This document shows, one piece after another, positions 1-8,809 of a stretch of 64,000 nt of DNA. Every line of letters starts with the position of its first letter. Position 1 is the first letter of the stretch. The translations under genes were made by a program, and so were the position numbers. The stretch comes from Streptomyces sp. Je 1-79 (lineage in GTDB: Bacteria > Actinomycetota > Actinomycetes > Streptomycetales > Streptomycetaceae), in assembly GCF_025195125.1 (NCBI RefSeq), contig NZ_JAMGSL010000006.1, positions 293,815-357,814 on the forward strand. Reading direction: 5' to 3'. Under the pieces are notes generated by a model. It searched no databases. It saw only the letters and a list, made by a program, of their open reading frames with translations, and had not been told where the DNA came from.

Positions 1-1
1 C

Positions 2-2143
2 GTGGTGTGGCCGGGGGCGCCGACGCCGTTGGGGGCCCGCTGCCGGACCGGGCCGGACGGGGTGGCGGGCACGAACTTCGCGCTGTGGGCCGGCGGGGCG
101 GAGGCCGTCGAGCTCTGCCTCTTCGACGCCGACGGGATGGAGAGACGGCTCCCGCTGACCGAGCTGACCCATGAGATCTGGCACGGCTTCGTGCCCGGGG
201 TGGGGGCCGGACAGCGGTACGGATTTCGCGTGCACGGCCGCTGGGACCCCTGGACGGGCGCCCGCTGGAACCCGGCGAAGCTGCTCCTGGACCCGTACGC
301 CCGGGCGGTCGACGGGGACTTCGCGCTGCCGCCGGAGGTGTACGGGCACGTCCGGGACTGGCCGCAGCAGCATGTGGCCGACACCGTGCGGGACGACCGG
401 GACTCCGCTCCGCACGTGCCGAAGGGTGTCGTCGTCCTGGACGACGACGACTGGTCGGACGACCGCAGGCCCAAGACGCCCTGGCCGGACTCGGTCATCT
501 ACGAGCTGCATGTGAAGGGCTTCACCCAGCTCCATCCGGGCATCCCCGAGGAGCTGCGCGGCACCTACGCGGGCCTCGCCCACCCGGCGGCCGTCGAGCA
601 TCTCGTACGGCTCGGGGTGACGGCCGTGGAGCTGCTGCCCGTGCACCAGTTCGCGCACGAGGACCATCTGCTGCGACGCGGGCTGCGGAACTACTGGGGC
701 TACAACTCCATCGGGTACTTCGCCCCGCACGCCGGCTACTCCTCCTCGGGGACGACGGGTCAGCAGGTCGGCGAGTTCAAGCGGATGGTGCGGGCGCTGC
801 ACGCGGCGGGGATCGAGGTCATCCTCGATGTCGTCTACAACCACACGGCCGAGGCGGGCGAGCTGGGGCCGACGCTGTCGCTGAAGGGCATCGACAACCG
901 GGGCTACTACCGGCTGCAGTCCGACGCCCGCCGGTACGCCGACTACACCGGCTGCGGCAACACCCTGCACGTCGTCCAGCCACAGGTGCTGCGGCTGATC
1001 ACCGACTCGCTGCGGTACTGGGTGACCGAGATGGGCGTCGACGGCTTCCGCTTCGACCTGGCGGCGGCGCTCGCCCGCTCGATGCACGACGTCGACATGC
1101 TCTCGCCCTTCCTCGCGGTCATCGCCCAGGACCCGGTGCTGCGGCGGGTCAAGCTGATCGCCGAACCGTGGGACGTCGGCAACGGCGGCTACCAGGTCGG
1201 CGCGTTCCCGCCGCTGTGGACGGAGTGGAACGACCGCTACCGCGACGCGGTGCGGGACTTCTGGCGCGGCGCGCTGCCGGACGTACGGGATCTCGGCTAC
1301 CGCCTCTCCGGATCGAGCGACCTGTACGCCTGGGGCGGCCGGCGGCCGTACGCCTCGGTCAACTTCGTCACCGCCCACGACGGCTTCACGCTGCGGGACC
1401 TCGTCACGTACGAGCGCAAGCACAACGAGGACAACGGGGAGGGCAACCGGGACGGCACGAACGACAACCGGGCCTGGAACTGCGGGGCCGAGGGCGAGAG
1501 CGAGGACCCCGAGGTGGGTGCGCTGCGGCTGCGGCAGCTGCGCAACCTGCTGACGACGCTGCTGCTGTCGACGGGGGTGCCGATGCTGGTCGCGGGCGAC
1601 GAGATGGGGCGCACGCAGGGCGGCAACAACAACGCGTACTGCCAGGACAACGAGATCAGCTGGCTGGACTGGTCGCTGCCCGAGGACCCGGGGCGGGCGG
1701 AGCTGCTCGCCCTGACCCGGCGGCTGCTCGCCCTGCGCCACCGCCACCCGGTGCTGCGCCGCCGCGCGTTCTTCTCCGGCCGCCCGCAGGGCGCTGACGG
1801 GCTGCGGGACCTGGCGTGGTTCACGGCGGACGGCAGGGAGATGACCGAGGGCGACTGGTACGCGCCGGCGGCCACGCTGGGCCTCTACCTCTCGGGCCGG
1901 GACATCCCGGGACGTGACGAGCGCGGCGAGCAGGTCACCGACGACAGCTTCCTGGCGATCCTTCACGCGGGTCCCCGCCCGCTGGAGTACCGGCTGCCGG
2001 GCCCGCCGTGGGCGGAGTCGTACGAACTGGTCCTGGACACCGCCCTGGAGGACCAGAGCCGGGCCCCGGGGACGGTCCACCCGGGCGGATCGACGGTGAC
2101 GGTGGGCGCGCGGTCGGTGTGGCTGCTGCGGGTCGGGGGGTGA
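2..2143 (+). CDS. glgX: Glycogen debranching enzyme GlgX (5' end possibly outside window)
   Basis: Isoamylase-type GH13 enzyme that hydrolyses alpha-1,6 branches left when phosphorylase trims glycogen; cytoplasmic. A CBM48-like N-terminal segment (about residues 5-130) precedes the barrel. The nucleophile Asp352 in GFRFDL, the acid/base Glu388 in AEPWD and Asp460 in TAHDGF are all visible. The frame is open to the window edge; the first usable start is GTG at position 2, and relatives I recall have extra N-terminal residues, so the true start may be upstream. glgP and the glgE-treS-mak-glgB operon lie 17-36 kb further on. No glgA or glgC is seen in the window. Confidence 0.93.
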   Translation: MVWPGAPTPLGARCRTGPDGVAGTNFALWAGGAEAVELCLFDADGMERRLPLTELTHEIWHGFVPGVGAGQRYGFRVHGRWDPWTGARWNPAKLLLDPYARAVDGDFALPPEVYGHVRDWPQQHVADTVRDDRDSAPHVPKGVVVLDDDDWSDDRRPKTPWPDSVIYELHVKGFTQLHPGIPEELRGTYAGLAHPAAVEHLVRLGVTAVELLPVHQFAHEDHLLRRGLRNYWGYNSIGYFAPHAGYSSSGTTGQQVGEFKRMVRALHAAGIEVILDVVYNHTAEAGELGPTLSLKGIDNRGYYRLQSDARRYADYTGCGNTLHVVQPQVLRLITDSLRYWVTEMGVDGFRFDLAAALARSMHDVDMLSPFLAVIAQDPVLRRVKLIAEPWDVGNGGYQVGAFPPLWTEWNDRYRDAVRDFWRGALPDVRDLGYRLSGSSDLYAWGGRRPYASVNFVTAHDGFTLRDLVTYERKHNEDNGEGNRDGTNDNRAWNCGAEGESEDPEVGALRLRQLRNLLTTLLLSTGVPMLVAGDEMGRTQGGNNNAYCQDNEISWLDWSLPEDPGRAELLALTRRLLALRHRHPVLRRRAFFSGRPQGADGLRDLAWFTADGREMTEGDWYAPAATLGLYLSGRDIPGRDERGEQVTDDSFLAILHAGPRPLEYRLPGPPWAESYELVLDTALEDQSRAPGTVHPGGSTVTVGARSVWLLRVGG

Positions 2144-2187
2144 GACGGGCCGGCGGGAGCGGTGGCGGGGCGGGCGGCGGGCGGCGG

Positions 2188-2856
2188 TCAGCCTCGGCCC
2201 AGGATGCCGCGGTCGTATCCCACCGCCACCGCGGCGGCCCGGTCCTTGACGCCCAGCTTGGCGTAGATGTGCGTCAGGTGGGTCTTCACCGTCGCCTCGC
2301 TGATGAAGAGTTCGGCGGCGACGGCGCGGTTGGAGGTGCCCTTGGCGACGAGTTCGAGGACCTCGCGTTCGCGGGCGGAGAGCGACTCGTCGGCGGGGGC
2401 GGCCGGGGTGCGGACGCGGGAGACCAGGCGGCTCGCGACGGCGGGTGACAGGACCGTACGGCCCTCCGCGGCGGCGCGGACCGCGGCGAACAGCTCCTCG
2501 CGGGGCGCGTCCTTGAGGAGGTAGCCGGTGGCGCCCGCCTCGATCGCGGGGAGGGTGTCGGTGTCGGTGTCGTACGTGGTGAGGACGAGGACCCGGGAGC
2601 GGGCTCCGCGGCGGGCCAGTTCGGCGATGGCGTCGACGCCGTTGCCCCCGGGCATCCGCAGGTCCATGAGGACGACGTCCGGGTCGAGCCGCAGGGCGAG
2701 TTCGACGGCCTCGACGCCGTCGGACGCCTCGCCGAGGACGGCGAAGCCGGGCTCCCCGGCGGCGGGCGCGCCGGCGGTGAACATGCCGCGCAGGCCGTCG
2801 CGTACGACGGGATGGTCGTCGACGATCAGCAGGGTGATGTCCGTACGGTCAGCCAT
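2188..2856 (-). CDS. NarL/LuxR-family response regulator
   Basis: Cytoplasmic transcription factor of 222 aa: a receiver domain (about 1-130) with acidic pocket Asp13-Asp14 and phospho-acceptor Asp65 in VVLMDLRMPG, then a LuxR-type helix-turn-helix near the C-terminus (LSAREREVLELVAKG through ATVKTHLTHIYAKLGV). The start at 2856 is chosen because it overlaps the kinase stop by eight bases; the longer open frame runs into the kinase gene. It is last in a minus-strand run of ABC ATPase, ABC permease and sensor kinase, so it most likely answers that kinase and may control the transporter. The inducing signal is unknown. Confidence 0.9.
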   Translation of the reverse strand: MADRTDITLLIVDDHPVVRDGLRGMFTAGAPAAGEPGFAVLGEASDGVEAVELALRLDPDVVLMDLRMPGGNGVDAIAELARRGARSRVLVLTTYDTDTDTLPAIEAGATGYLLKDAPREELFAAVRAAAEGRTVLSPAVASRLVSRVRTPAAPADESLSAREREVLELVAKGTSNRAVAAELFISEATVKTHLTHIYAKLGVKDRAAAVAVGYDRGILGRG

Positions 2857-4198
2857 GGTGCACCAACGGTACGCGGGCGGAGATCGCGGTGCCCTCGCCG
2901 GGTGCCGCCTCCACCGTGACGCAGCCGGCGAGGCGTTCGGCCCGGGCCCGCATGCCGTCGAGGCCGAACCCGCCACCGTCGGCGGCCGTGCGGGCGGGCA
3001 CGGTCCGGGGGTCGAAGCCGTGCCCGTCGTCCCGTACGTCGAGGGTGATCTCGTCGCCCATGTACGAGAGGGTCACCCCGGCCCGGGAGGCGCCGGAGTG
3101 GCGCTCGGCGTTGGCGAGGGCCTCCTGGGCGATCCGCAGGAGGGTGGCGGCGACCTCGTCGTGGAGCGGCTCCTCCGTGCCGGTGACGGTGAAGCGGGTG
3201 GTGATGCCGGTCCGTTCGGACCAGGTGGCGACGGTGTTCTTGAGCGCCTCGGGGAGTGTGTCGTGCTCCAGGGCGACCGGGCTCAGGTTCTGCACGGAGC
3301 GACGGGCCTCGCCGAGGCTGTGGCGGGCGAGGCCGGCGGCGCGCTGGACGTGGACGCGGGCGAGGGCGGGGTCGGGGGTGGCGGTGACGACCTGGAGCTG
3401 GGCGATGATCCCGGTCAGACCCTGCGCGATGGTGTCGTGGATCTCGGCGGCCAGCCGGCGCCGCTCGTGGGCGACCCCCGCCTCGCGGGCCTGGAGGAGG
3501 AGTTGGGCCTGCAGGGCGGCGTTCTCGGCGAGGGCCTGTTCCAGCCGGGCGTTGGTGCGGGCGAGTTCGGTGATGGTGGCGGCGCGCTCGGCGGCCTTCT
3601 CGGCCTCCTTCGTACCGAGGTGGGAGAAGACCACGGCCAGGCAGGCGTTGAGGGCGAAGAGGCCGACGAAGGCGAACCAGTTGACGAGCGAGGCGGGCGG
3701 CAGACCGCCGGACTGGGAGCCCGCCATGGTGACGGCGGTGCACAGGAGCCCGGCGCGGGCGAGCCGAGGGGGCAGGAGGTGTACGGCGTCGAAGAATCCG
3801 ATGCAGGCGTACACGGCGAAGAACGGGTTGAGCCAGGTGAGCGCGAACGCGAGCGCGGTGCGCAGGACGAAGTAGCAGACGGACGCGGTGCCCGGGGCGC
3901 CGGGGACGAGGCAGAGCGTGGTGTCGCCGGCGTCGGCGGCCGGGTCCGGGTGGGCGGCTTCCGTGCGCCGGGCCGGGGACGTCCGTGCCCGGTGCGCGAC
4001 CGTGCGGCGCCGCCGCGCATCCCATCCGGCCTGGAGGGCGAGCGCGACGAGGACGAGGACCGCCGCCGTGGTCCTCTCCGTGGCGTCCATGATCAGGTCG
4101 GCGGCCGCGGCCGCGAGGACGGTGGCCAGGACCAGCAGGCCGTACGGCCCCCAGCGGAAGAACTGCTGCCAGCGTTCCTCGACCGTCATCGCCCTCAT
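2849..4198 (-). CDS. DesK-type sensor histidine kinase
   Basis: Membrane kinase of 449 aa. Hydrophobic segments fill roughly residues 15-55 and 105-200. A coiled-coil stretch leads into the HisKA_3 dimerisation helix, with phospho-acceptor His254 in AAEIHDT, and a C-terminal HATPase_c domain (LRIAQEALANAERHSGAS, then DDGHGFD). It overlaps the regulator gene downstream and sits 19 bp after the ABC permease, so all four genes are probably co-transcribed. Kinases next to such ABC-2 systems often sense drugs or envelope stress, but no ligand domain is recognisable here. ATG at 4189 is an equally possible start. Confidence 0.9.
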   Translation of the reverse strand: MRAMTVEERWQQFFRWGPYGLLVLATVLAAAAADLIMDATERTTAAVLVLVALALQAGWDARRRRTVAHRARTSPARRTEAAHPDPAADAGDTTLCLVPGAPGTASVCYFVLRTALAFALTWLNPFFAVYACIGFFDAVHLLPPRLARAGLLCTAVTMAGSQSGGLPPASLVNWFAFVGLFALNACLAVVFSHLGTKEAEKAAERAATITELARTNARLEQALAENAALQAQLLLQAREAGVAHERRRLAAEIHDTIAQGLTGIIAQLQVVTATPDPALARVHVQRAAGLARHSLGEARRSVQNLSPVALEHDTLPEALKNTVATWSERTGITTRFTVTGTEEPLHDEVAATLLRIAQEALANAERHSGASRAGVTLSYMGDEITLDVRDDGHGFDPRTVPARTAADGGGFGLDGMRARAERLAGCVTVEAAPGEGTAISARVPLVHHG

Positions 4199-4217
4199 CG
4201 CCCTCTCCCCCGTGCCG

Positions 4218-4973
4218 TCACTCCCAGCGGAACCAGCGGGCCGCCGTGGCGGTCAGCAGCACCGTCCACAGGGCCATGATCCCGAGCGCAGCCCCCGCGG
4301 GCCACCCTCCGGACGTCGCGGTGTCGAGGGCCCGGGAGGCCGCGCCGTACGGCGTGAACTGGACGATGGTGCGCAGGGTGTCCGGCATGGCCTGGACCGG
4401 GACCCAGACGCCGGCCGTGAACATCGTCGGGAAGAACACGGCCGACCCGACCGCGGTGGCGATCTTCTGGGTGCGCGAGACGGCGCAGACGGCGGCGCCG
4501 AGGGCGAGGCCGCCGGCGATCGCGAGCAGCAGCGCGAGGAGGTAGCCGGGGAGGTTCTGCGGCAGCCGGACGCCGAAGGCGAGCCGGCCGACCGTGACGA
4601 CGAGCAGGGAGGAGACGAGCGCCGCGACGCCGTGGAGCACGATCTGGGCGGTGAGGAGCGAGGCGGGGCGGACCGGGGTGGTCGACATCCGGCGCAGGAT
4701 GCCGCGTTCGCGGTAGCCGGCGAGGACGGGGGGCATGGCCTGGAGGCCGGACATGATCAGGGCGAAGAGGACGGAGACGGGGACGTAGAGGTCGATGACG
4801 CGGCGTCCGCCGAGGTCCGCGGAGACCTCGCGGAAGGAGGGGATCAGGCCGAGGATCACCAGGAGGACGGTCGGCGAGACCATCACCCAGAACAGGGAGC
4901 CGGGTTCGCGGGTGAAGAGCCGGGCCTCGGTCTTCAGGACCATGGTGGTGGCGGTACTGGTGGCGGTACTCAT
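4218..4973 (-). CDS. ABC-2 type transporter permease
   Basis: Integral membrane subunit of 251 aa with about six hydrophobic segments and the ABC-2 layout (LTREPGSLFWVMVSPTVLLVILG first helix, then RERGILRRMSTTPVRP before the middle helices). The start at 4973 gives a four-base ATGA overlap with the ATPase stop, a sign of translational coupling. It partners the ATPase at 4970-5869. ABC-2 exporters of this size usually move drugs, lipids or polysaccharide; the substrate cannot be read from the sequence. The operon's sensor kinase and regulator suggest an inducible efflux or detoxification system. Confidence 0.9.
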   Translation of the reverse strand: MSTATSTATTMVLKTEARLFTREPGSLFWVMVSPTVLLVILGLIPSFREVSADLGGRRVIDLYVPVSVLFALIMSGLQAMPPVLAGYRERGILRRMSTTPVRPASLLTAQIVLHGVAALVSSLLVVTVGRLAFGVRLPQNLPGYLLALLLAIAGGLALGAAVCAVSRTQKIATAVGSAVFFPTMFTAGVWVPVQAMPDTLRTIVQFTPYGAASRALDTATSGGWPAGAALGIMALWTVLLTATAARWFRWE

Positions 4974-5869
4974 CGGTGGTCGGCTCCCGTGAGGTCGAGG
5001 AAGGCGTCGTCGAGCGTGGCGTCGACGACCCGCAGCTGCTCGGCGGTGACGGCGCGCCGGGCGAGGAGCTGGATGAACGCGTTGACGGTCGTGTCGGTGC
5101 CGGTGACGACGGTCCGGCCGTCCTTCGTCTCCACGGAGGCGGCCTGCGGCAGGGCGCGGAGCTCGACCGAGTCCAGCGGGCTCTCGGCGGCGAAGGAGAT
5201 CACCTTGGAGGCGGCGGCGCGGCCGATCAGCCCGTCGGGGGTGTCGAGCGCGGCGAGGCGGCCCTTGTCGATGACGGCGATCTGGTCGCAGAGGCGCTGG
5301 GCCTCCTCCATGAAGTGGGTGACGAGCAGGACGGTCACGCCGCCGGCCCTGATGTCCTCGATGAGGGCCCAGGTGTCGCGCCGGGCGCGCGGGTCGAGTC
5401 CGGTGGTGAGCTCGTCGAGGACGACGGCGCGCGGGTTGCCGACCAGGGCGAGGGCGATGAACAGCCGCTGTTTCTGCCCGCCGGACAGCTTCCCGAACCG
5501 CGCCTTCAGATGGGCGTCGAGCCCGAGGCGCTCGGCGAGGGTCCGCCAGTCGGCGGGCCGCTCGTAGAAGGAGGAGTACAGCTCCAGCGCCTCCCGTACG
5601 GTCAGTTTGGCCTGGAGCTCGCTCTCCTGGAGCTGCACCCCGAGGATCCGGGTGACGTCGGCGTGCCGGGTGACGGGGTCGTACCCCCCGACCCGTACGG
5701 TCCCGGCGTCCGGGGTCCGCAGCCCCTCGACGCACTCGACGGTCGTGGTCTTGCCGGCCCCGTTGGGCCCGAGGATCCCGAAGATCTCCCCCTCGGCGAC
5801 CTCGAACGAGACGCCGTCGACGACCACCTTGTCGCCGTAGGCCTTGCGCAGGCCCTGAACTTCGATCAT
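4970..5869 (-). CDS. ABC transporter ATP-binding protein
   Basis: Cytoplasmic ATPase subunit of 299 aa. Walker A is GPNGAGKTTT, the signature is LSGGQKQR, and Walker B plus D-loop is VVLDELTTGLD. The C-terminal 80 residues form the extra domain common in DrrA-like ATPases. ATG at 5869 is preferred over ATG at 5875 because a GGGGG tract lies seven bases upstream of it. First gene of the ATPase-permease-kinase-regulator run. A perfect 22-bp palindrome about 60 bp upstream (5932-5953) is a candidate operator. Confidence 0.93.
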   Translation of the reverse strand: MIEVQGLRKAYGDKVVVDGVSFEVAEGEIFGILGPNGAGKTTTVECVEGLRTPDAGTVRVGGYDPVTRHADVTRILGVQLQESELQAKLTVREALELYSSFYERPADWRTLAERLGLDAHLKARFGKLSGGQKQRLFIALALVGNPRAVVLDELTTGLDPRARRDTWALIEDIRAGGVTVLLVTHFMEEAQRLCDQIAVIDKGRLAALDTPDGLIGRAAASKVISFAAESPLDSVELRALPQAASVETKDGRTVVTGTDTTVNAFIQLLARRAVTAEQLRVVDATLDDAFLDLTGADHR

Positions 5870-5931
5870 TGGCATGCCCCCAGACTGGCCGCCGCGGGCG
5901 TCCGGGGGCATCGGCCATCACGCTCGAAGCG

Positions 5932-5953
5932 CGGTCAACCGATCGGTTGACCG
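5932..5953. promoter_or_regulatory. Perfect 22-bp palindrome upstream of the ABC/two-component operon
   Basis: CGGTCAACCGA followed directly by its exact reverse complement, with no loop, covering the stop codon of the TPR gene and lying 63 bp before the ABC ATPase start. The gapless symmetry and AACCGATCGGTT core look like a TetR-type operator rather than a terminator. On the minus strand it contains TTGACC, usable as a -35 element. Confidence 0.6.
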
Positions 5954-6807
5954 CCGGTACGACCCGGGGTCTCTCCCGCGGCCGAGAGCCCGGCTTCGAG
6001 CCGGGCCACCACGCGCTCCTCGCCGGCGCGCCGGGCCGCCGCGAACCGGCGGTCGACGAGCGCCATCGGCAGCAGCCAGAGCCAGCCCCAGAGGCTGAAG
6101 GAGTCCACGACGCCGGTCTCCCGGAGCACGAGGTTGGTGGCGTAGGACAGCACGACGGAGACCACCCAGGCCGCGGTCCGGTAGCGGGCGAGGAGGCGTA
6201 CGGGTGCGTTCCAGGGGCCCGACAGCGCGTCGAGCGTCGCCGCGAGCACGGCGGCGCGGCGGTCCGTCGGCCGGGCGGTCTCGTGCGCCCGCACCGCCGC
6301 GCGCACGTCCTGGTCGCCGTGGTGGCGCAGCGCGTACGTGAGGTCGGCGCTCTGCTCCTCGACGGTCCGGCTGGTCACGGCGGCCCGCGCGGCCTGGAGC
6401 CGGATGTCCTCCCAGTAGCCCCTGCGGTGCAGGCGTTCGGCGGACTCGACCCGTTCGGCCTCCGGGGAATCCGGGGCCAGCTCCTTGATCCTCGCGGTGA
6501 GGGCGACCGCGCGGGCTGACCGGCCGGGGTGCTCGAACCCGTCGGCCCGGAGACAGAGTTCCGTATACCCGGCGAGCAGCCCGAGATGGTCGGGGTCGAG
6601 CTTCAGCCCGGCCCGGAACGCCTCCTCGGCGGCGTCGTCGTGGTCGTCCTCGTCCGCGGCCATATGCCCGACGGCGAGCCAGCAGTACAGATCGGCGCTC
6701 GGGCCGAGCGCGTCGAGGCCCTCCCGCGCCGCGCGGCGTACGGCGGCGTGCCCGCCCGCCAGGTAGAGCTGCTCGCAGCGCGCGAAGTACGCCTCGGCCG
6801 TCGTCAT
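5935..6807 (-). CDS. TPR-like membrane protein of unknown role
   Basis: 290 aa. Residues about 1-150 are helical and read as degenerate tetratricopeptide repeats (AEEAFRAGLKLDPDHLGLLAGYTELCL). Residues about 215-255 hold two hydrophobic segments (TAAWVVSVVLSYATNLVL and SLWGWLWLLPMALV), so the TPR part is probably cytoplasmic and anchored. ATG at 6807 is chosen because GGGAG lies just upstream. It is transcribed toward the ABC operon, which starts 63 bp beyond its stop, and could be co-transcribed. No enzymatic motif is visible; a scaffold role is only a guess. Confidence 0.7.
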   Translation of the reverse strand: MTTAEAYFARCEQLYLAGGHAAVRRAAREGLDALGPSADLYCWLAVGHMAADEDDHDDAAEEAFRAGLKLDPDHLGLLAGYTELCLRADGFEHPGRSARAVALTARIKELAPDSPEAERVESAERLHRRGYWEDIRLQAARAAVTSRTVEEQSADLTYALRHHGDQDVRAAVRAHETARPTDRRAAVLAATLDALSGPWNAPVRLLARYRTAAWVVSVVLSYATNLVLRETGVVDSFSLWGWLWLLPMALVDRRFAAARRAGEERVVARLEAGLSAAGETPGRTGGQPIG

Positions 6808-6931
6808 CCGTCTCCCGCCCCTGTGCTCGTACCCCGGATGGTCCACGGGGTCGGGAAAGTCTCCGGCCTGCGGATACGCCGGTCAAGGGGCGGACCGGGA
6901 GGGCCCGGTGGGGGGAAATTCGGGTGAGGGA

Positions 6932-6953
6932 TGTCAGTGGTGAACCCTAGTCT
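6932..6953 (+). promoter_or_regulatory. RecA-independent DNA-damage (PafBC-type) promoter candidate
   Basis: TGTCAGTG (6932-6939), eight bases, then TAGTCT (6948-6953). This fits the mycobacterial RecA-NDp consensus tTGTCRgtg-N8-TAnnnT as I recall it. Eight bases after the -10 is the ATG of the ABC exporter at 6962, so the transcript would be leaderless or nearly so, which also explains the lack of a ribosome-binding site. Confidence 0.6.
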
Positions 6954-6961
6954 CGGACCTG

Positions 6962-8809
6962 ATGCCCGGAGAACATGTAGTTGACAAGGATTCCCCCGAC
7001 CCGCGCCACTCCGCCGTGCGCTCGCTGGCGCGGCTGTGGCCCTATGTGCGACCGGTGCGGGGGCGGTTGGCGACGGCCGCCGTCGTCGCGATCGTCGCCT
7101 CCTGTCTGTCGCTCGTCATCCCGCTCGTCCTGAAGTGGATGGTGGACGGGCCCGTCGCCGCCGGTGATCCGGGCGGGGTGTGGCTCGGGGCGCTGTACCT
7201 GCTGCTCCTCGGCATCGCGGAGGCCGTGCTCTTCGGGTTCCGGCGGTGGCTGGTGGCCCGGCCGCTGGCCGGGGTCGAGGCGGGCATGCGCGCCGCTCTC
7301 TACCGGCGGCTGCAACGGCTGCCGATCGCCTTCCACGACCGGTGGGCCTCGGGTCAGCTGCTCTCGCGCGGCACGACCGATCTGATGCTGGTGCGGATGT
7401 TCCTCGCCTTTCCGCTGACGTTCCTTCTGGTCAACGCCGTGACGATCCTGGCCGGCTTCGTCCTGCTGCTCGGCCAGGACTGGACGCTCGGGCTCGTGCT
7501 GCTCACGCCCGTCGTCCCGCTGGTCATCGTCTGCTCGCTCTTCGAGACGAAGTACTCGGTGGTCGCGCGGCGCGCCCAGGACCAGGTCGGCGATCTGACG
7601 ACCGTGGTCGAGGAGAGCGTCCTCGGCATCCGGATCGTGAAGGGGTTCGGACGCCACCGCAGTCAGGCCCTGGCCTTCCGCGCGCTGGCCGAGCGGCTGC
7701 GCGGCACGGAGCTGGTCAAGGCGCGGCTGCTCGCCGGGATCTGGGCGCTCATCACGATCATTCCGGAGCTGGCGATCGGCGCGGCGCTGGTGCTCGGCAC
7801 GGTGCGGGTCGCCGACGGGACGCTGTCGGCGGGCACGCTCGTCGCGTTCCTGTCGACGGCGCTCGCGCTGCGCTGGCCGGTGGAGTCGATCGGCTTCCTG
7901 CTCGCGATGAGCCAGGAGGCGGCGACGGCGACGGAGCGGTACTTCGAGGTGATGGACGCGCCGGAGGAGACGCCGGGCCCGGCGCCGGCCGCGAACTCCG
8001 CGAGCGCTGCGGGCCCTGCGAGCGCGGCGAGCGCGGCGTCCGCGTCCTCGCCCTCGCCCTCGGACGGGGTGCGGTTCGAGAACGTCTCCTTCCGCTACCC
8101 GGACGCGCCCCCCGACGCCCGACCCGTGCTCGACCGCGTCGATCTGCACATCCGCCCCGGCGAGACGCTGGCCCTGGTCGGCGGGACCGGTTCCGGGAAG
8201 ACGACGCTCACGGCTCTCGTCCCCCGGCTGCACGAGGCGACCGGCGGCCGGATCCTGCTGGACGGCGAGGACATCACGCTCATGGAGCGCGAACGGCTGC
8301 GCGCCCTCGTGGCGGTGGCCTTCGAGGAGCCGACCCTGTTCTCGGCGAGCGTCGGCGAGAACGTCCTGATGGGCGGTACGGAAGGGGCGGGCGAGCCCGA
8401 GCTCCTGCGCGCGCTCGGCGTCGCCCAGGCGGAAGGCTTCGTGGCGGCCCTGCCCGCGGGCGCGGCGACCCAGGTCGGCGAGCAGGGGCTGAGCCTCTCC
8501 GGCGGCCAGCGCCAGCGCCTCGCCCTGGCCCGCGCGGTCGTCGGCCGGCCCCGCTTCCTGGTCCTCGACGACCCGCTCTCCGCGCTCGACGTCCACACGG
8601 AGGCCCTGGTCGAGGCCGCCCTGCGCGAGGTCCTGCGCGACACGACCGCCCTGGTCGTGGCCCACCGGCCGTCCACCGTGCTGCTCGCGGACCGGGTGGC
8701 GCTCCTGTCCGAGGGCCGCATCGCGGCGGTGGGCACCCACCACGAACTGCTGCGCGGCAACGCCGAGTACGCCTGGCTGATGTCGGGCGAAGGGGCTGAG
8801 GAACGATGA
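6962..8809 (+). CDS. Heterodimeric ABC exporter, subunit A (degenerate ATPase site)
   Basis: Half-exporter of 615 aa: six-helix transmembrane domain (about 30-320), an Ala/Ser-rich linker (about 340-360) and a nucleotide-binding domain. Walker A GGTGSGKTTL, signature LSGGQRQR and H-loop AHRPSTV are normal. Walker B ends in VLDDP, with Asp where the catalytic Glu should be, and the Q-loop reads FEEPTLF, with Glu for Gln. This is the pattern of the non-hydrolysing site in heterodimeric exporters. It overlaps subunit B by ATGA. Substrate unknown; multidrug or lipid export is typical. The upstream promoter suggests DNA-damage induction. Confidence 0.92.
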   Translation: MPGEHVVDKDSPDPRHSAVRSLARLWPYVRPVRGRLATAAVVAIVASCLSLVIPLVLKWMVDGPVAAGDPGGVWLGALYLLLLGIAEAVLFGFRRWLVARPLAGVEAGMRAALYRRLQRLPIAFHDRWASGQLLSRGTTDLMLVRMFLAFPLTFLLVNAVTILAGFVLLLGQDWTLGLVLLTPVVPLVIVCSLFETKYSVVARRAQDQVGDLTTVVEESVLGIRIVKGFGRHRSQALAFRALAERLRGTELVKARLLAGIWALITIIPELAIGAALVLGTVRVADGTLSAGTLVAFLSTALALRWPVESIGFLLAMSQEAATATERYFEVMDAPEETPGPAPAANSASAAGPASAASAASASSPSPSDGVRFENVSFRYPDAPPDARPVLDRVDLHIRPGETLALVGGTGSGKTTLTALVPRLHEATGGRILLDGEDITLMERERLRALVAVAFEEPTLFSASVGENVLMGGTEGAGEPELLRALGVAQAEGFVAALPAGAATQVGEQGLSLSGGQRQRLALARAVVGRPRFLVLDDPLSALDVHTEALVEAALREVLRDTTALVVAHRPSTVLLADRVALLSEGRIAAVGTHHELLRGNAEYAWLMSGEGAEER

